Source: JAMXLO01 sp037201625
Lineage (GTDB): Bacteria; Pseudomonadota; Alphaproteobacteria; Acetobacterales; Acetobacteraceae
Reading direction: 5' to 3'
Assembly: GCA_037201625.1 (NCBI GenBank)
Contig: JBBCGR010000004.1
Location: 496,001 to 560,000 of the forward strand
DNA: 64,000 nt
In this document: piece by piece, positions 7,612 through 16,745 of the stretch
Layout of the letters: each line of letters starts with the position of its first letter
How positions within the stretch are numbered: the stretch's first letter is position 1
The notes under the pieces: generated by a model
What the model saw: the letters and a program-made list of their open reading frames with translations, nothing else
Told to the model about the DNA's origin: nothing
The model's database searches: none
Program-made: the position numbers and the translations under genes

Positions 7612-9380
7612 GCATTCTGGCGCGCCAGGAACTTCTTGCCGAGATAGGCCTCGATCACGCTGCGATCCTCCACCACGTCGCGCGGCAGGCCGCTGGCCAG
7701 CACCGCGCCATGGTCGAGTACCACGAAACGATCCGCCAGCCGCATCATTGCGTGCATCGTGTGTTCGATGATCGCGATCGTCATGCCCTCGTCCCGCAGC
7801 TTCGCCAGCACGTCCAGCACATCGTCACACTCGTCGCGGCCGAGGCCCGCCAGCGTTTCATCGAGCAGCAGCAATCGCGGCTGGCCGGCCAGCGCACGCG
7901 CCAGTTCCATCAGCCGCAACTGCTTGTTGGTAAGTTGGCCGGCCTGGCGCGTCGCAAGCTGCAGCATGCCGACCCGCTGCAGCGCGAACTCGGCGGCCGC
8001 CAGCGCGTCGCGGTCCGTCATGCCGGCGCCGTAAGCACCCACGACCACATTGTCCAGCAGCGGCAGGCGAGGGAAGCTGCGCACCACCTGGAAGGTGCGG
8101 CCGACGCCCATGCGGCAGACCTGGTGCACCTTGCGGCCGAGCATCGACTTGCCATCCAGCGTGGCGCTGCCTTCATCGGCGGTCAGCACGCCGTTGAGCA
8201 CATTGAACAGCGTGGTCTTGCCGGCGCCGTTCGGGCCAATGATCCCGAGGATCTCGCCCTGCCTGATCGAGAAGCTCACCTGGCTCACAGCGCGCAGGCC
8301 GCCAAAGGACCGCGACAGCCCCTCGACGCGCAGCAACTCGCCGCCCTGGCGCACCGGCTGCACGACGGGCGGCGTGCGCATCGGCACCAGCACCGGCGCG
8401 ACCGGCTGCGACAGGGCGCGGCGGCGGAACCAGCGATCGCGCAAGGTCCAGTATACGCCTTCAGGTGCGGCGAGGATGATCAGGATGATGGCGGCGCCGT
8501 ACACCACGCCCTGGATGCCGGGAATGATGTTGCCAAGCTGTGCGTCGAGCGACTTGGTGAGCGGCACCAGGATGGCCGCGCCGATCACCGGCCCCCACAC
8601 CGAGGTCACGCCGCCGAACAGCGTCACCACCACCGGCTGCGCCGAGACCAGCATGCCGAACACCGAATCGGGCGTCACGACCAGCAGGACACAGGCGTAC
8701 AGGCCACCGGCCGCGGCGGCGATCGCGCCCGATACCACCAGCGCGCGCATCTTCCAGCGGCGCGCGTTGATGCCCGCCGCCTCCGCCGCCAGTTCGTTCT
8801 GCCGGATCGCCATCAGGGCGAGGCCGAAGCGCGAGTTCTCTACCAGCATGCAGACGACGACGCCGATCGCCAGCAGCCCCACGGCAACCAGCGTGTAGAG
8901 CCGCGGATCGGAGAACTCCAGGTAGTAGGCCGGTGCCTCGCGATGCATCGGCAGCGAGACCTCCTGGAATCCGAGCCATTGGAGCACATAGAGAATGGCC
9001 AGCGGGTAGGCGAGCATGGCCAGCGCGAAGTAATGGCCGCGCAGGCGGAAGGTCGGCATGCCGATGATCAGTGCCGCGACCGCGCCCAGCACGGCAGCCA
9101 GCGGAATGCCCAGCCAGGGCGTCAGGTTCCAGTAGACCAGCGCCAGCGTCACAGTATAGGCGCCGATCCCGAAGAACGAGGCGTGTCCAAAGGAAAGCTG
9201 TCCGCCATAGCCGGACAGGATGTTCCACGACACGCCGAACACCGCCCAGATCGGCACCAGAGTCAGGATGAGCTGGTAATAGCTGTTGGTGACGACAGTG
9301 GAGATGCCGAGATACGCCGCCATGACGACGACCAGCACGACCAGGTCGCGGCGGAGCCGCTTGGCGCCGCCCTGTCTCAT
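7608..9380 (-). CDS. Fused LivM permease / LivG ATP-binding protein
   Basis: A 590-residue fusion. Residues about 1-320 are a LivM-type permease (GYGGQLSFGHASFFGIGAY, then FGGVTSVWGPVIGAAILVPL). Residues about 345-590 are a LivG-type ATPase (LSRSFGGLRAVSQVSFSI, Walker A GPNGAGKTT, signature-like LTNKQLRLMELARAL, Walker B LLLLDETLAG). The signature departs from LSGGQ, as is common in LivG proteins. The start at 9380 overlaps the TGA of livH (ATGA). The linker is Pro/Arg/Val-rich. One polypeptide thus supplies a membrane and an ATPase subunit. Confidence 0.92.
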   Translation of the reverse strand: MRQGGAKRLRRDLVVLVVVMAAYLGISTVVTNSYYQLILTLVPIWAVFGVSWNILSGYGGQLSFGHASFFGIGAYTVTLALVYWNLTPWLGIPLAAVLGAVAALIIGMPTFRLRGHYFALAMLAYPLAILYVLQWLGFQEVSLPMHREAPAYYLEFSDPRLYTLVAVGLLAIGVVVCMLVENSRFGLALMAIRQNELAAEAAGINARRWKMRALVVSGAIAAAAGGLYACVLLVVTPDSVFGMLVSAQPVVVTLFGGVTSVWGPVIGAAILVPLTKSLDAQLGNIIPGIQGVVYGAAIILIILAAPEGVYWTLRDRWFRRRALSQPVAPVLVPMRTPPVVQPVRQGGELLRVEGLSRSFGGLRAVSQVSFSIRQGEILGIIGPNGAGKTTLFNVLNGVLTADEGSATLDGKSMLGRKVHQVCRMGVGRTFQVVRSFPRLPLLDNVVVGAYGAGMTDRDALAAAEFALQRVGMLQLATRQAGQLTNKQLRLMELARALAGQPRLLLLDETLAGLGRDECDDVLDVLAKLRDEGMTIAIIEHTMHAMMRLADRFVVLDHGAVLASGLPRDVVEDRSVIEAYLGKKFLARQNA

Positions 9381-10333
9381 GCGCGTTCCGCCGAACGGCC
9401 GAACAGGCCCTGCGGCCGCAGCAGCACGATCATCAGGAACACCACGAAGATTGCCGCGTTCTGCAACTGCGGCGGCAGGATCAGCGCCGAGCATTGCTGC
9501 ACGAAGCCGACGGTCAGGCCGCCCCAGAAGGCCCCCAGGATGCTGCCCATGCCGCCCAGCACCACACCGGAATACATGATGATGACGTAGTCGATGCCGA
9601 TGAACGGACCGAACGACAGGTAGGTCGCCATCAGCCCGCCGGCCACCGCGGTGATGCCGCAGCCGAGCGCGAAGGCGATGCGGTACGCGCGCTCGACGTC
9701 GATTCCCATATAGGTGGCGGCGGTCGGGTTGTCTGCTGCCGCGCGCAGCGACTTGCCGAGCCTCGTGTATTCCAGCACCAGGTACAACGTGACCGCGATG
9801 ATGATCGCGACGGCGCAGGCGATCAGCCGCGCCTTGTTGAGGAACACCGTGGCATCGCCGTAGAAGCCGGTGACGTTGAAGGCGCTGGAGGCGAGCGGCG
9901 TGCGCACCGTCTGCGGCGTCGAGCCGAACACGATCAGGCCGCCGTTCTGCAGGATCAGCGAGATGCCAAGTGTAATGATGAGCTGGCCGAAATGGCCCTC
10001 ATCCAGCGTGCCCGCGGTGCGCAGGCCGGACACCCGGGCGATCAGGAACCGGTGCAGTAGCGCGCCGGCCACGAACACGATGGGTCCGGCAAGGATCGCG
10101 CCGATGAACGGGCCGACATAGGGGCCCAGGAAGGCGAACACGCCGGCCCCGGTCACCAGATAGAGGCTGGCGAACATGCCCAGCATCAGCAACTCGCCCT
10201 GGGCGAAATTGACAATTCGCATGATGCCGAAGATCAGGCCGAGCCCGATGCACATCAGGCCATAGATGCAGCCGATCGTGACGCCGGCAGTCAGCGCGTT
10301 CAGCACATTCTCAATGAGGACTTCCGCGTCCAC
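9377..10333 (-). CDS. Branched-chain amino acid-type ABC transporter permease, LivH family
   Basis: A 318-residue polytopic membrane protein with the LivH start GCIYGLMCIGLGLIFGIM and IVNFAQGELLMLG. The later VVLGGMGSILGAFWGGL is the conserved GG-M-GS-x-G element of this permease family. It is the first gene of the leftward operon livH-livMG-livF-binding protein-lactonase, with overlapping or near-overlapping junctions throughout. Ligands of the family include branched-chain amino acids, urea, short amides and aromatic acids; none can be chosen here. Confidence 0.92.
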   Translation of the reverse strand: MDAEVLIENVLNALTAGVTIGCIYGLMCIGLGLIFGIMRIVNFAQGELLMLGMFASLYLVTGAGVFAFLGPYVGPFIGAILAGPIVFVAGALLHRFLIARVSGLRTAGTLDEGHFGQLIITLGISLILQNGGLIVFGSTPQTVRTPLASSAFNVTGFYGDATVFLNKARLIACAVAIIIAVTLYLVLEYTRLGKSLRAAADNPTAATYMGIDVERAYRIAFALGCGITAVAGGLMATYLSFGPFIGIDYVIIMYSGVVLGGMGSILGAFWGGLTVGFVQQCSALILPPQLQNAAIFVVFLMIVLLRPQGLFGRSAERA

Positions 10334-10397
10334 CGGCTTTCTTGTGCCTCCCGTTTATCGCTATGGCGGGAGAATCCCCGCCCCGTTGCAGCGTCTC

Positions 10398-11177
10398 TTA
10401 CCGGCTTGCCGCCTCCGCCTCAAGCGACCATCCACCGATCAGGCTGCCGAGATGGCGCGGCGCTTCACCGGGCCAGAGCGGCACCCCGTCGATGGTCGAT
10501 CCCCAGGCCGCGGCCACCCCCATCGCACGCAGGCCGTCACGGGCGACTGCTCTATAAGAGACGTGGTGATGGCCGTGCACGATCAGCCGGGCACCCATCG
10601 CGCGTGCCAACGCGTCGAGCGCCGCATTGCCGGACGGGTGGCTGCGCGGCGCCTCGTGCGTCACCAGCACGTCGGCGCGCTGCGTGGACAGATAGTCATA
10701 ATCCTCCGGCCAGATGGCCGTCGCGCCCAGCGAGTGGATCAGCGCATTGATGTGTTCCTCGCGCCAGCCGGGACCGAGACCGGCGAGGTCCTCGGGCAGT
10801 TGCGCGCGGCGATGTACCCGCGGCGGTTCGGGCGGCTCCCAGATGCGCGGCCGGAAGGTCCCGCCCAGGCCGGCGATGCGCACGCCGGCGATCTCCACAA
10901 CCTTCCCGTGCAGCGCGCCACCCGTCGTGCGGGGATTGCGCTGCGCCTCGACGAGATTGGCCCACATGTCGGGACCGCCGTCGTTGTCGTGGTTGCCGAA
11001 GATCCAGTGCACCTCGATGCCGCGATCGAGCAGCGGTGCCGCCAACTCGTCGAGCGGACGGTCGCACTGGATGTCGCCCAGCAGGACAGCGGCCTTCGGC
11101 AATGGGTCGAGCGCCGCCAGGCCGCGCTCGACACTGTGCCACTGCTGATGAATGTCGCCGATGAAGACGATCGCCAT
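10398..11177 (-). CDS. Metallophosphoesterase family protein
   Basis: A 259-residue calcineurin-like phosphoesterase. The metal ligands are in FIGDIHQQW (Asp8, His10), LLGDIQCD, FGNHDNDGG, VTHEAPRSH and VHGHHH, the full set of family motifs in order. The start at 11177 is supported by GGAAGAG upstream. It lies between two branched-chain-type importer operons and is divergent from the second one. It probably hydrolyses a phosphomonoester or diester in the cytoplasm; no signal peptide is seen. Substrate unknown. Confidence 0.88.
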   Translation of the reverse strand: MAIVFIGDIHQQWHSVERGLAALDPLPKAAVLLGDIQCDRPLDELAAPLLDRGIEVHWIFGNHDNDGGPDMWANLVEAQRNPRTTGGALHGKVVEIAGVRIAGLGGTFRPRIWEPPEPPRVHRRAQLPEDLAGLGPGWREEHINALIHSLGATAIWPEDYDYLSTQRADVLVTHEAPRSHPSGNAALDALARAMGARLIVHGHHHVSYRAVARDGLRAMGVAAAWGSTIDGVPLWPGEAPRHLGSLIGGWSLEAEAASR

Positions 11178-11224
11178 GATAGTCTCTTCCGAAACGGGTT
11201 TGCCTGATCCCGACGATACTGACC

Positions 11225-11253
11225 TTGACGATATCGCGGCGGCGTCACTAGCT
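11225..11253 (+). promoter_or_regulatory. Possible sigma70-type promoter for second importer operon
   Basis: TTGACG (11225-11230) is followed after 17 bp by CTAGCT (11248-11253), a weak -10 match. It sits in the divergent region 57 bp before the binding-protein gene. The assignment rests on pattern alone. Confidence 0.3.
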
Positions 11254-11310
11254 TGCGCCGAGACAAGCACGCCGCAGCCGCGGCGACCAGCCATCCGGGA
11301 GAGAAACGCC

Positions 11311-12489
11311 ATGATGCAACAGCGCTTGCTGCTCGCAACCACCGCACTTGCGCTCTGTGCCGCGCTTGGCGCCGGCACCGCACAGGCGCAGTCCTGCGAG
11401 TTGAAACTAGGTGCCATGGGCCCGATGTCGGGCGGCGCCGCGCAATGGGGCCTGGCGATGGAAGGCGCTGCGATGCTCGCGGCCGCCGAAGCCAATGCGC
11501 AGGGCGGGCTGCAGATCGGCGACAAGAAGTGCAAGGTCACCGTCGTCAGTTATGACAGCAAGTACACGGCGGACGGTGCGGCGGCCGGGTCGAACAACTT
11601 CGCGAGCCAGGGCATCCACTTCATCATCGGCCCGGTCGGCTCGCCCGAGGCGACCGGCATCAAGCCGGTGGCGGCGCGCAACGAGCAGATCGCGTGGAAT
11701 GCGGCCTATGCCAAGGACTCGATCCAGCCGCGCTTTCCGCTGATGTTCCACGTGGCGCCCGGGCCGGCGGCATGGGCCGACCAGGTGATCAAGTTCGCCA
11801 TGACAAAGTTTCCGATGAAATCGGTCGCGCTGATCGCACCCAACGACCAGGCCGGCACCGACATCGTCAGCGTCGATGGTGAGGCGTACCGCGCCAACGG
11901 CATGACCACCACCGAGGAATACTACCAGCGCGGCACCACCAACTTCGCGCCGATCATCACCCGGCTGCTGGCCTCGAAGCCCGACGCTGTGGACACCGCC
12001 TCCTCGCCGCCGGGCGACGCCGGCGTGATCATCAAGCAGCTTCGCCTGGCCGGCTTCACCGGACCCATCGGACGCCTGGGCGGCCCCGGCACGGACGAGA
12101 TCCTGCGCGTGTGCGGCGGCATCGAGGTGCTGAAGGACTTCTACTGGTTCGAGACGGTCGCGACCGAAGATCCGAAGGTGCGCGAGATCGACGACCTGTT
12201 CCGCAAGCTGGTCGGCAAGGAGCCGGTCGGCGGCACGGCGCTGTGGGCCGACGTGCCGGCCGCTCGCATGACGCTGAAGGCGATCTCGGCGGCCGGCACG
12301 ATGGACGATGTGCAGAAGGTGGCCGAGGCACTGCGCAAGCTGCCGGTGGAGGATCCGAATATCGGCAAGGGATTCTGGGCCGGCCAGAAACAGTACGGCA
12401 TCAACCAGGAACTGTTCTTCCCGTTCGGCATCGGCCTGATCAAGGACGGCAAGAACCTGGGCGTCACCCGCGTCGAACCCGTGATGTAG
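11311..12489 (+). CDS. ABC transporter substrate-binding protein (branched-chain amino acid type)
   Basis: A 392-residue periplasmic binding protein with a clear Sec signal peptide (LLLATTALALCAALGAGTAQA, cut near AQAQS) and the mature start CELKLGAMGPMSGGAAQWG. Two early Cys (in SCELK and KKCKV) may form a disulfide. The start follows GGGAGAG. It heads a six-gene rightward operon with two permeases, two ATPases and a hydrolase. It differs from the binding protein at 5.6 kb, so the two adjacent systems probably have different ligands. Confidence 0.9.
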   Translation: MMQQRLLLATTALALCAALGAGTAQAQSCELKLGAMGPMSGGAAQWGLAMEGAAMLAAAEANAQGGLQIGDKKCKVTVVSYDSKYTADGAAAGSNNFASQGIHFIIGPVGSPEATGIKPVAARNEQIAWNAAYAKDSIQPRFPLMFHVAPGPAAWADQVIKFAMTKFPMKSVALIAPNDQAGTDIVSVDGEAYRANGMTTTEEYYQRGTTNFAPIITRLLASKPDAVDTASSPPGDAGVIIKQLRLAGFTGPIGRLGGPGTDEILRVCGGIEVLKDFYWFETVATEDPKVREIDDLFRKLVGKEPVGGTALWADVPAARMTLKAISAAGTMDDVQKVAEALRKLPVEDPNIGKGFWAGQKQYGINQELFFPFGIGLIKDGKNLGVTRVEPVM

Positions 12490-12501
12490 GGAACGCGCCT
12501 C

Positions 12502-13368
12502 GTGGAGCAATTCCTGCAGGCCGCGGTCATTGGCGTGAGCCTGGGTGCCCAGTACGCGTTGCTGGCACTCGGGTTCACCCTGATCTTCGGCATCCTGGGC
12601 GTCGTCAACTTCGCCCACGGCGCCTTCTATATGCTGGGCGGCTACGTGACGTATTCCTGCGTCGCGTGGTTCGGCCTGCCGTACCCTCTCGCAGTCCTGG
12701 TGGCCGTGCTGACCACGGCCGCTCTCGGCTACCTGTTCGAACTGTTCATGCTGGAACACCTCGTGGACGACCATCTCGCGACACTGATGCTGACGCTCGG
12801 CCTGAACCTCGTGATGTCGACCGGATTGCTGACGGCCTATGGTCCGCTGGCGATGGATTTCAGGTTCCCGGTCAGCGGGTCCATCAGGCTCGGCCCGATC
12901 TATGCGCCGCTCGAGAATATCATCGTGCTGGCGATCTGCCTGTGCGCCATCGTCGCATTGTGGCTGGTGCTGTTCCGTACCGACCTGGGGCGCGGGCTGC
13001 GCGCGCTCGCCGATGACCGCTCGGTCGCCCGCGCGCAGGGACTGCGGCCACGCCTGCTGTTCCCGCTGGCCTTCGCCATCGCCACCGGCCTCGCGGGACT
13101 GACCGGAGCGCTGGTCACGCCGATCCTGTCACTCGCACCAGGCGTCGGCGACCCGGTGCTCGCCACCTCCTTCCTCACCGTCATCCTGGGCGGCCTCGGC
13201 AGCCTTGGCGGCGCGGCGCTGGCCGCCTTCATCGTCGGCATCGTCGAAGCCTATTCCAGCGTCTATTTCGGCGGCTCGATCGGCGCGCTGATCCTGTTCA
13301 TCCTGGTGCTGCTGCTGCTGGTGTTCCGACCCACCGGCCTGCTCGGCCGCGAAGTCCGCGGCGCCTGA
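12502..13368 (+). CDS. Branched-chain amino acid-type ABC transporter permease, LivH family
   Basis: A 288-residue membrane protein starting with GTG at 12502. It shows the LivH pattern SLGAQYALLALGFTLIFGI, VVNFAHGAFYMLGGY and VILGGLGSLGGAALAAF. Spacing to the binding-protein gene is 12 bp and to the next permease 3 bp, so it belongs to one transcript. It forms the membrane channel with the LivM-type partner that follows. Confidence 0.92.
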   Translation: MEQFLQAAVIGVSLGAQYALLALGFTLIFGILGVVNFAHGAFYMLGGYVTYSCVAWFGLPYPLAVLVAVLTTAALGYLFELFMLEHLVDDHLATLMLTLGLNLVMSTGLLTAYGPLAMDFRFPVSGSIRLGPIYAPLENIIVLAICLCAIVALWLVLFRTDLGRGLRALADDRSVARAQGLRPRLLFPLAFAIATGLAGLTGALVTPILSLAPGVGDPVLATSFLTVILGGLGSLGGAALAAFIVGIVEAYSSVYFGGSIGALILFILVLLLLVFRPTGLLGREVRGA

Positions 13369-13371
13369 GCG

Positions 13372-14325
13372 ATGATCGGAATCGTGCGCCGCTTCGGCGC
13401 GGCGGAAATCGTCGCCGTGCTGATCTTCGCCCTCAGCTTCGCCATCCCCATGATGACCAAGAGCATCCTGGTCTACTCGGTGCTCAACCAGGTCCTGATC
13501 GGCGTCATCGCGGCCCTCAGCGTCTGGATCATGCTGCGCATGAACCTGCTGACCTTCGCGACACCCGCCTTCATGGCGCTCGGCGGCTATACTGTGGCGA
13601 TCGCCGGCCGCTATGAGATCACCGATGCCTTCCTGATGACGGTGGCGAGCTTCCTGGTGCCGGCGCTGGTGGCGGTGCCGCTGGGTGCCTTGGTGCTGCG
13701 GCTGCGCGGCACGTATTTCGTGCTGGTCACCTTCGTGCTGTCGCAGATCATGCAGCTTGTGCTGTTCCAGACGCCGGCGCTGACCGGTGGCTCCAACGGC
13801 ATCGCCGGCATCCCGCCGGTGACGCTGTTCAACCTGGAACTCGGCACCAACCGCGCCGCGCTGCTGTTCACCTGCTTCCTGGCGCTGCTGGCCACGCTGA
13901 TCACCGCCTGCCTCACCCGCTATTTCCGCCAGCACTTCGCGGCCATCGAGGAGAACGAGATCCTGTCCGAAAGCCTTGGTCTCGTGGTGTGGCGCTACAA
14001 GGCGCTGGGCTTCGTGGTCGCCGCCGGCATCGCCGGTCTGGCCGGCTACGCGCTCGTCACCATGCTGCTCACCGCCCACCCGAGTTCCTTCGATTCGATC
14101 ATCGGCGTCAACTTCATCGCCTATACGATCGTAGGAGGGCGAACCTCGATCCTGGGGCCGATCATCGGTGCGTCGCTGCTGGTCTGGGCCACCGACATGT
14201 TCGGCTCGCACGGCCAGTACGCACAGGGCCTCTACGGCATCCTGATCCTGATCGTGATGCTGGCCGCGCGCGGCGGCATCGTCGGCACGGTCACGGCGCT
14301 GTTCCGCCGCCGGCGGGTGGCCTGA
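13372..14325 (+). CDS. Branched-chain amino acid-type ABC transporter permease, LivM family
   Basis: A 317-residue polytopic protein with LivM features: LLTFATPAFMALGGYTVA, LRLRGTYFVLVTFVLSQ and YTIVGGRTSILGPIIGA. Unlike the LivM of the leftward operon, it is not fused to an ATPase. The next gene starts one base after its stop. It is the second membrane subunit of the importer. Confidence 0.9.
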   Translation: MIGIVRRFGAAEIVAVLIFALSFAIPMMTKSILVYSVLNQVLIGVIAALSVWIMLRMNLLTFATPAFMALGGYTVAIAGRYEITDAFLMTVASFLVPALVAVPLGALVLRLRGTYFVLVTFVLSQIMQLVLFQTPALTGGSNGIAGIPPVTLFNLELGTNRAALLFTCFLALLATLITACLTRYFRQHFAAIEENEILSESLGLVVWRYKALGFVVAAGIAGLAGYALVTMLLTAHPSSFDSIIGVNFIAYTIVGGRTSILGPIIGASLLVWATDMFGSHGQYAQGLYGILILIVMLAARGGIVGTVTALFRRRRVA

Positions 14326-14326
14326 G

Positions 14327-15055
14327 ATGGCGGGCGAGGAAATCCGCGTCGAGCGCCTCGGCAAGCGGTTCGGCGGGCTCAGCGTGTTCCAGGACGTGAA
14401 CTTCACCCTGGCACCCGGCTCGCTGCTGGGCGTCATCGGACCGAACGGCGCCGGCAAGACCACGCTGATCAACGTGATCTCCGGCCGGCTGCCGCCGACC
14501 AGCGGCAAGGTGCTGCTCGGCAGCCGCGACGTGACCGGCCAGCCGTCGTACGCGCTCAGCCGGCTCGGCGTGGCGCGCAGCTTCCAGCAGACCAACACGT
14601 TCCGCTCGGTCTCGGTGGGCGAGAACATCTCGCGCGCGGTGCGCTTCGGTGGCCGCGGCGCGGCACCCGGCATGGAGCGGCTGCTGCGCGAGTTCGAACT
14701 CGCCGACCGGCTGGACGAGCAGAGCGACAAGCTGCCCTACGGGCTGCAGAAGATGCTGGGTCTGGTGATGGCGTTCGCCACCGGGCCCAAGGTGCTGCTG
14801 CTGGACGAGCCGGCGGCGGGGCTGGAGCGGGGCGAGCGCGGCCGCGTCGATGCCTTCGTCGCGCATGTCCGCGAGGCCGGCGCGTGCAGCGTGCTGATCG
14901 TGGAGCACGACATGGACATGATCCGCCGGCTGTGCCCACGTATCCTGGTGCTGGATGCCGGCAACGTGCTGGCCGATGGCCCGCCGGCCGAAGTGCTGGC
15001 GCGGCCGGATGTGATCGAGGCCTATCTCGGGGCCGGTGACGAGGATGCGCACTGA
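14327..15055 (+). CDS. ABC transporter ATP-binding protein, LivG family
   Basis: A 242-residue ATPase. Walker A is GPNGAGKTT, the signature region reads LPYGLQKMLGLVMAFA, and Walker B is VLLLDEPAAGLE; VEHDMDMIRRLC is the switch region. GVARSFQQTNTFRSVSVGEN is typical of LivG. Its stop overlaps the ATG of the LivF-type gene. The partner ATPase is encoded directly downstream. Confidence 0.9.
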   Translation: MAGEEIRVERLGKRFGGLSVFQDVNFTLAPGSLLGVIGPNGAGKTTLINVISGRLPPTSGKVLLGSRDVTGQPSYALSRLGVARSFQQTNTFRSVSVGENISRAVRFGGRGAAPGMERLLREFELADRLDEQSDKLPYGLQKMLGLVMAFATGPKVLLLDEPAAGLERGERGRVDAFVAHVREAGACSVLIVEHDMDMIRRLCPRILVLDAGNVLADGPPAEVLARPDVIEAYLGAGDEDAH

Positions 15056-15750
15056 TGCTGCTCGCGATCGAGAACCTGCAGGTGCGGTACGGCGGCATCG
15101 CCGCGCTGCGCGGCGTGTCGCTGGAGGTGCCGGAGGGCGAGACGGTGCTGCTGGTCGGTGCCAACGGCGCCGGCAAGTCCTCCACCATCAATGCGATCAT
15201 CGGCCTGGTCACGGTGGCGGGCGGCCGCATCGTGATGGACGGGCGCGACCTCGCCACGGTCCCGTGCGAACGGCGGGCGCGGCTCGGCATCGGCTATTCG
15301 CCGGAGGGGCGGCGCGTGTTCGCCTCGCTGTCGGTCACCGACAATGTGCTGTCGGGCGCCTTCGGGCTTGGGCGGGCGCGCCAGCGCGAGGCGCTGGAAT
15401 GGCTCGGCTCGGTGTTCCCGCTGCTGCGCGAGCGCGCCCAGCAGCCGGCCGGCCAGTTGAGCGGCGGGCAGCAGCAGATCGTCGCGCTGTCGCGTGCCAT
15501 GGCCTCGTTCCCCCGCCTGCTGCTGCTGGACGAGCCGTTCCTGGGTCTGGCGCCGGTCTGGATCAAGCAGATCAGCGATGCGATCATGCAGCTCAGGAGT
15601 CGTGGAACGACCGTGCTGATGACCGAGCAGATGGCCCGACCGGCGCTGCGTCTGGCAACACGAGGCTACGTGATGCGTGGCGGCGAGGTGCGCCGCAGCG
15701 GCACGGTGGCCGAGATCCGCGAACTCGCCCTCGCGGAGGAATATCTCTAG
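15055..15750 (+). CDS. ABC transporter ATP-binding protein, LivF family
   Basis: A 231-residue ATPase. Walker A reads GANGAGKSS, the signature LSGGQQQIVALSRAM is canonical, and Walker B is LLLLDEPFLGLAP. IGYSPEGRRVFASLSVTDN fits LivF. It starts inside the stop of livG (TGATG). The hydrolase gene begins at the base after its stop, so the hydrolase is tied to the importer operon. Confidence 0.92.
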   Translation: MLLAIENLQVRYGGIAALRGVSLEVPEGETVLLVGANGAGKSSTINAIIGLVTVAGGRIVMDGRDLATVPCERRARLGIGYSPEGRRVFASLSVTDNVLSGAFGLGRARQREALEWLGSVFPLLRERAQQPAGQLSGGQQQIVALSRAMASFPRLLLLDEPFLGLAPVWIKQISDAIMQLRSRGTTVLMTEQMARPALRLATRGYVMRGGEVRRSGTVAEIRELALAEEYL

Positions 15751-16611
15751 ATGGACGACAGCATCGAGGCGGGACCGGCAGCTTTCCTGGATCGGCTGGA
15801 GCGCGCGGCGCAGCGCAGCGAGACGCCGTGCGGCGACGGCGTGATGGTGTGGCGAAGCTGGGGACCGCCCGGCGCGCCGGTGCTGGTGCTGTTCCACGGC
15901 GGCGCCGGGTCCTGGCGGCACTGGGCGCACAACATCGACGTGCTGTCGGCGAATTACCGGCTGCTGGTGCCGGACCTGCCGGGCCTGGGCGAGTCGGCAT
16001 TCCCGCCCGACGGCGACGATGCGATGGCGGTGGCGACGATCGTGGCCGCCGGGATCGACAGCATCCTGGGGCCGGAGGCGCGCTACGACGTGGCCGGGTT
16101 CTCGTTCGGCGGCACGATGGCCACCTGCGTCGGCGCGATCCACGGCGCAAGGGTGCGCTCGGTGACGATCATCGGCTCCAGCGGCGTCGGCCCGGCGGGC
16201 AGCGCGGTGGAACTGATGAAGGTCCGCCACCTGACCGGCGAGGAGCGCGCGGCCGCGCACCGCACCAACCTCAACCGGCTGATGATCGCCGATCCGGCGA
16301 AGATCGACGACCTGGCGCTGACGATCCAGGAATGGAACACGCGGCACTCGCGCCTGAAGACGCCCAGCCTGTCGCGCAGCGGTGCGCTGCCCGAGGCCTT
16401 GAAGCGCGTGGTGTCGCCGCTCAACGGCATCTGGGGCGAGCGCGATGCGCCGGCCAACCCGCGCGCGCCGGAACGGATCGCCGCGTTGCGCGCGCTGCGC
16501 CCGGACGTCGATGTGCGGATGATCCCGGGCGCCGGCCACTGGGTGGCCTATGAGGCGCCCGAGCAGTTCAATCCGATGCTGCTGGAGATGCTGCGGCGGA
16601 CGCGGCCGTAA
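15751..16611 (+). CDS. Alpha/beta fold hydrolase
   Basis: A 286-residue alpha/beta hydrolase. The oxyanion region is LFHGGAGSWRHW (48-59), the nucleophile Ser118 is in GFSFGGTMA, and the base is in GAGHWVAYE near the C-terminus. The family includes esterases, lactonases and C-C bond hydrolases (MhpC/BphD-like). It begins directly after livF without a gap. By analogy with the lactonase-like gene ending the leftward operon, it may hydrolyse the imported compound. Substrate unknown. Confidence 0.88.
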   Translation: MDDSIEAGPAAFLDRLERAAQRSETPCGDGVMVWRSWGPPGAPVLVLFHGGAGSWRHWAHNIDVLSANYRLLVPDLPGLGESAFPPDGDDAMAVATIVAAGIDSILGPEARYDVAGFSFGGTMATCVGAIHGARVRSVTIIGSSGVGPAGSAVELMKVRHLTGEERAAAHRTNLNRLMIADPAKIDDLALTIQEWNTRHSRLKTPSLSRSGALPEALKRVVSPLNGIWGERDAPANPRAPERIAALRALRPDVDVRMIPGAGHWVAYEAPEQFNPMLLEMLRRTRP

Positions 16612-16657
16612 GCCGGTGTCCAAATCCGGCGTCCCCTGGCATTGCGGGCGCAGCGAA

Positions 16658-16696
16658 GCCATCCCCATGATCGATCCGCACGATCATGGCGATGGC
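16658..16696. terminator. Hairpin after the second importer operon
   Basis: A 16-bp stem with one mismatch (GCCATCCCCATGATCG at 16658-16673 and CGATCATGGCGATGGC at 16681-16696) and a 7-nt loop lies 46 bp after the hydrolase stop. The sequence just before it (CATTGCGGGCGCAGCGAAG) resembles part of the REP-like element at 4.7 kb, so it may be a REP remnant acting as a terminator. Confidence 0.5.
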
Positions 16697-16745
16697 GGCA
16701 CCGTTCCGCGCCTCGCAACGGCGGGTGTTTGAGGGAATCCACATC

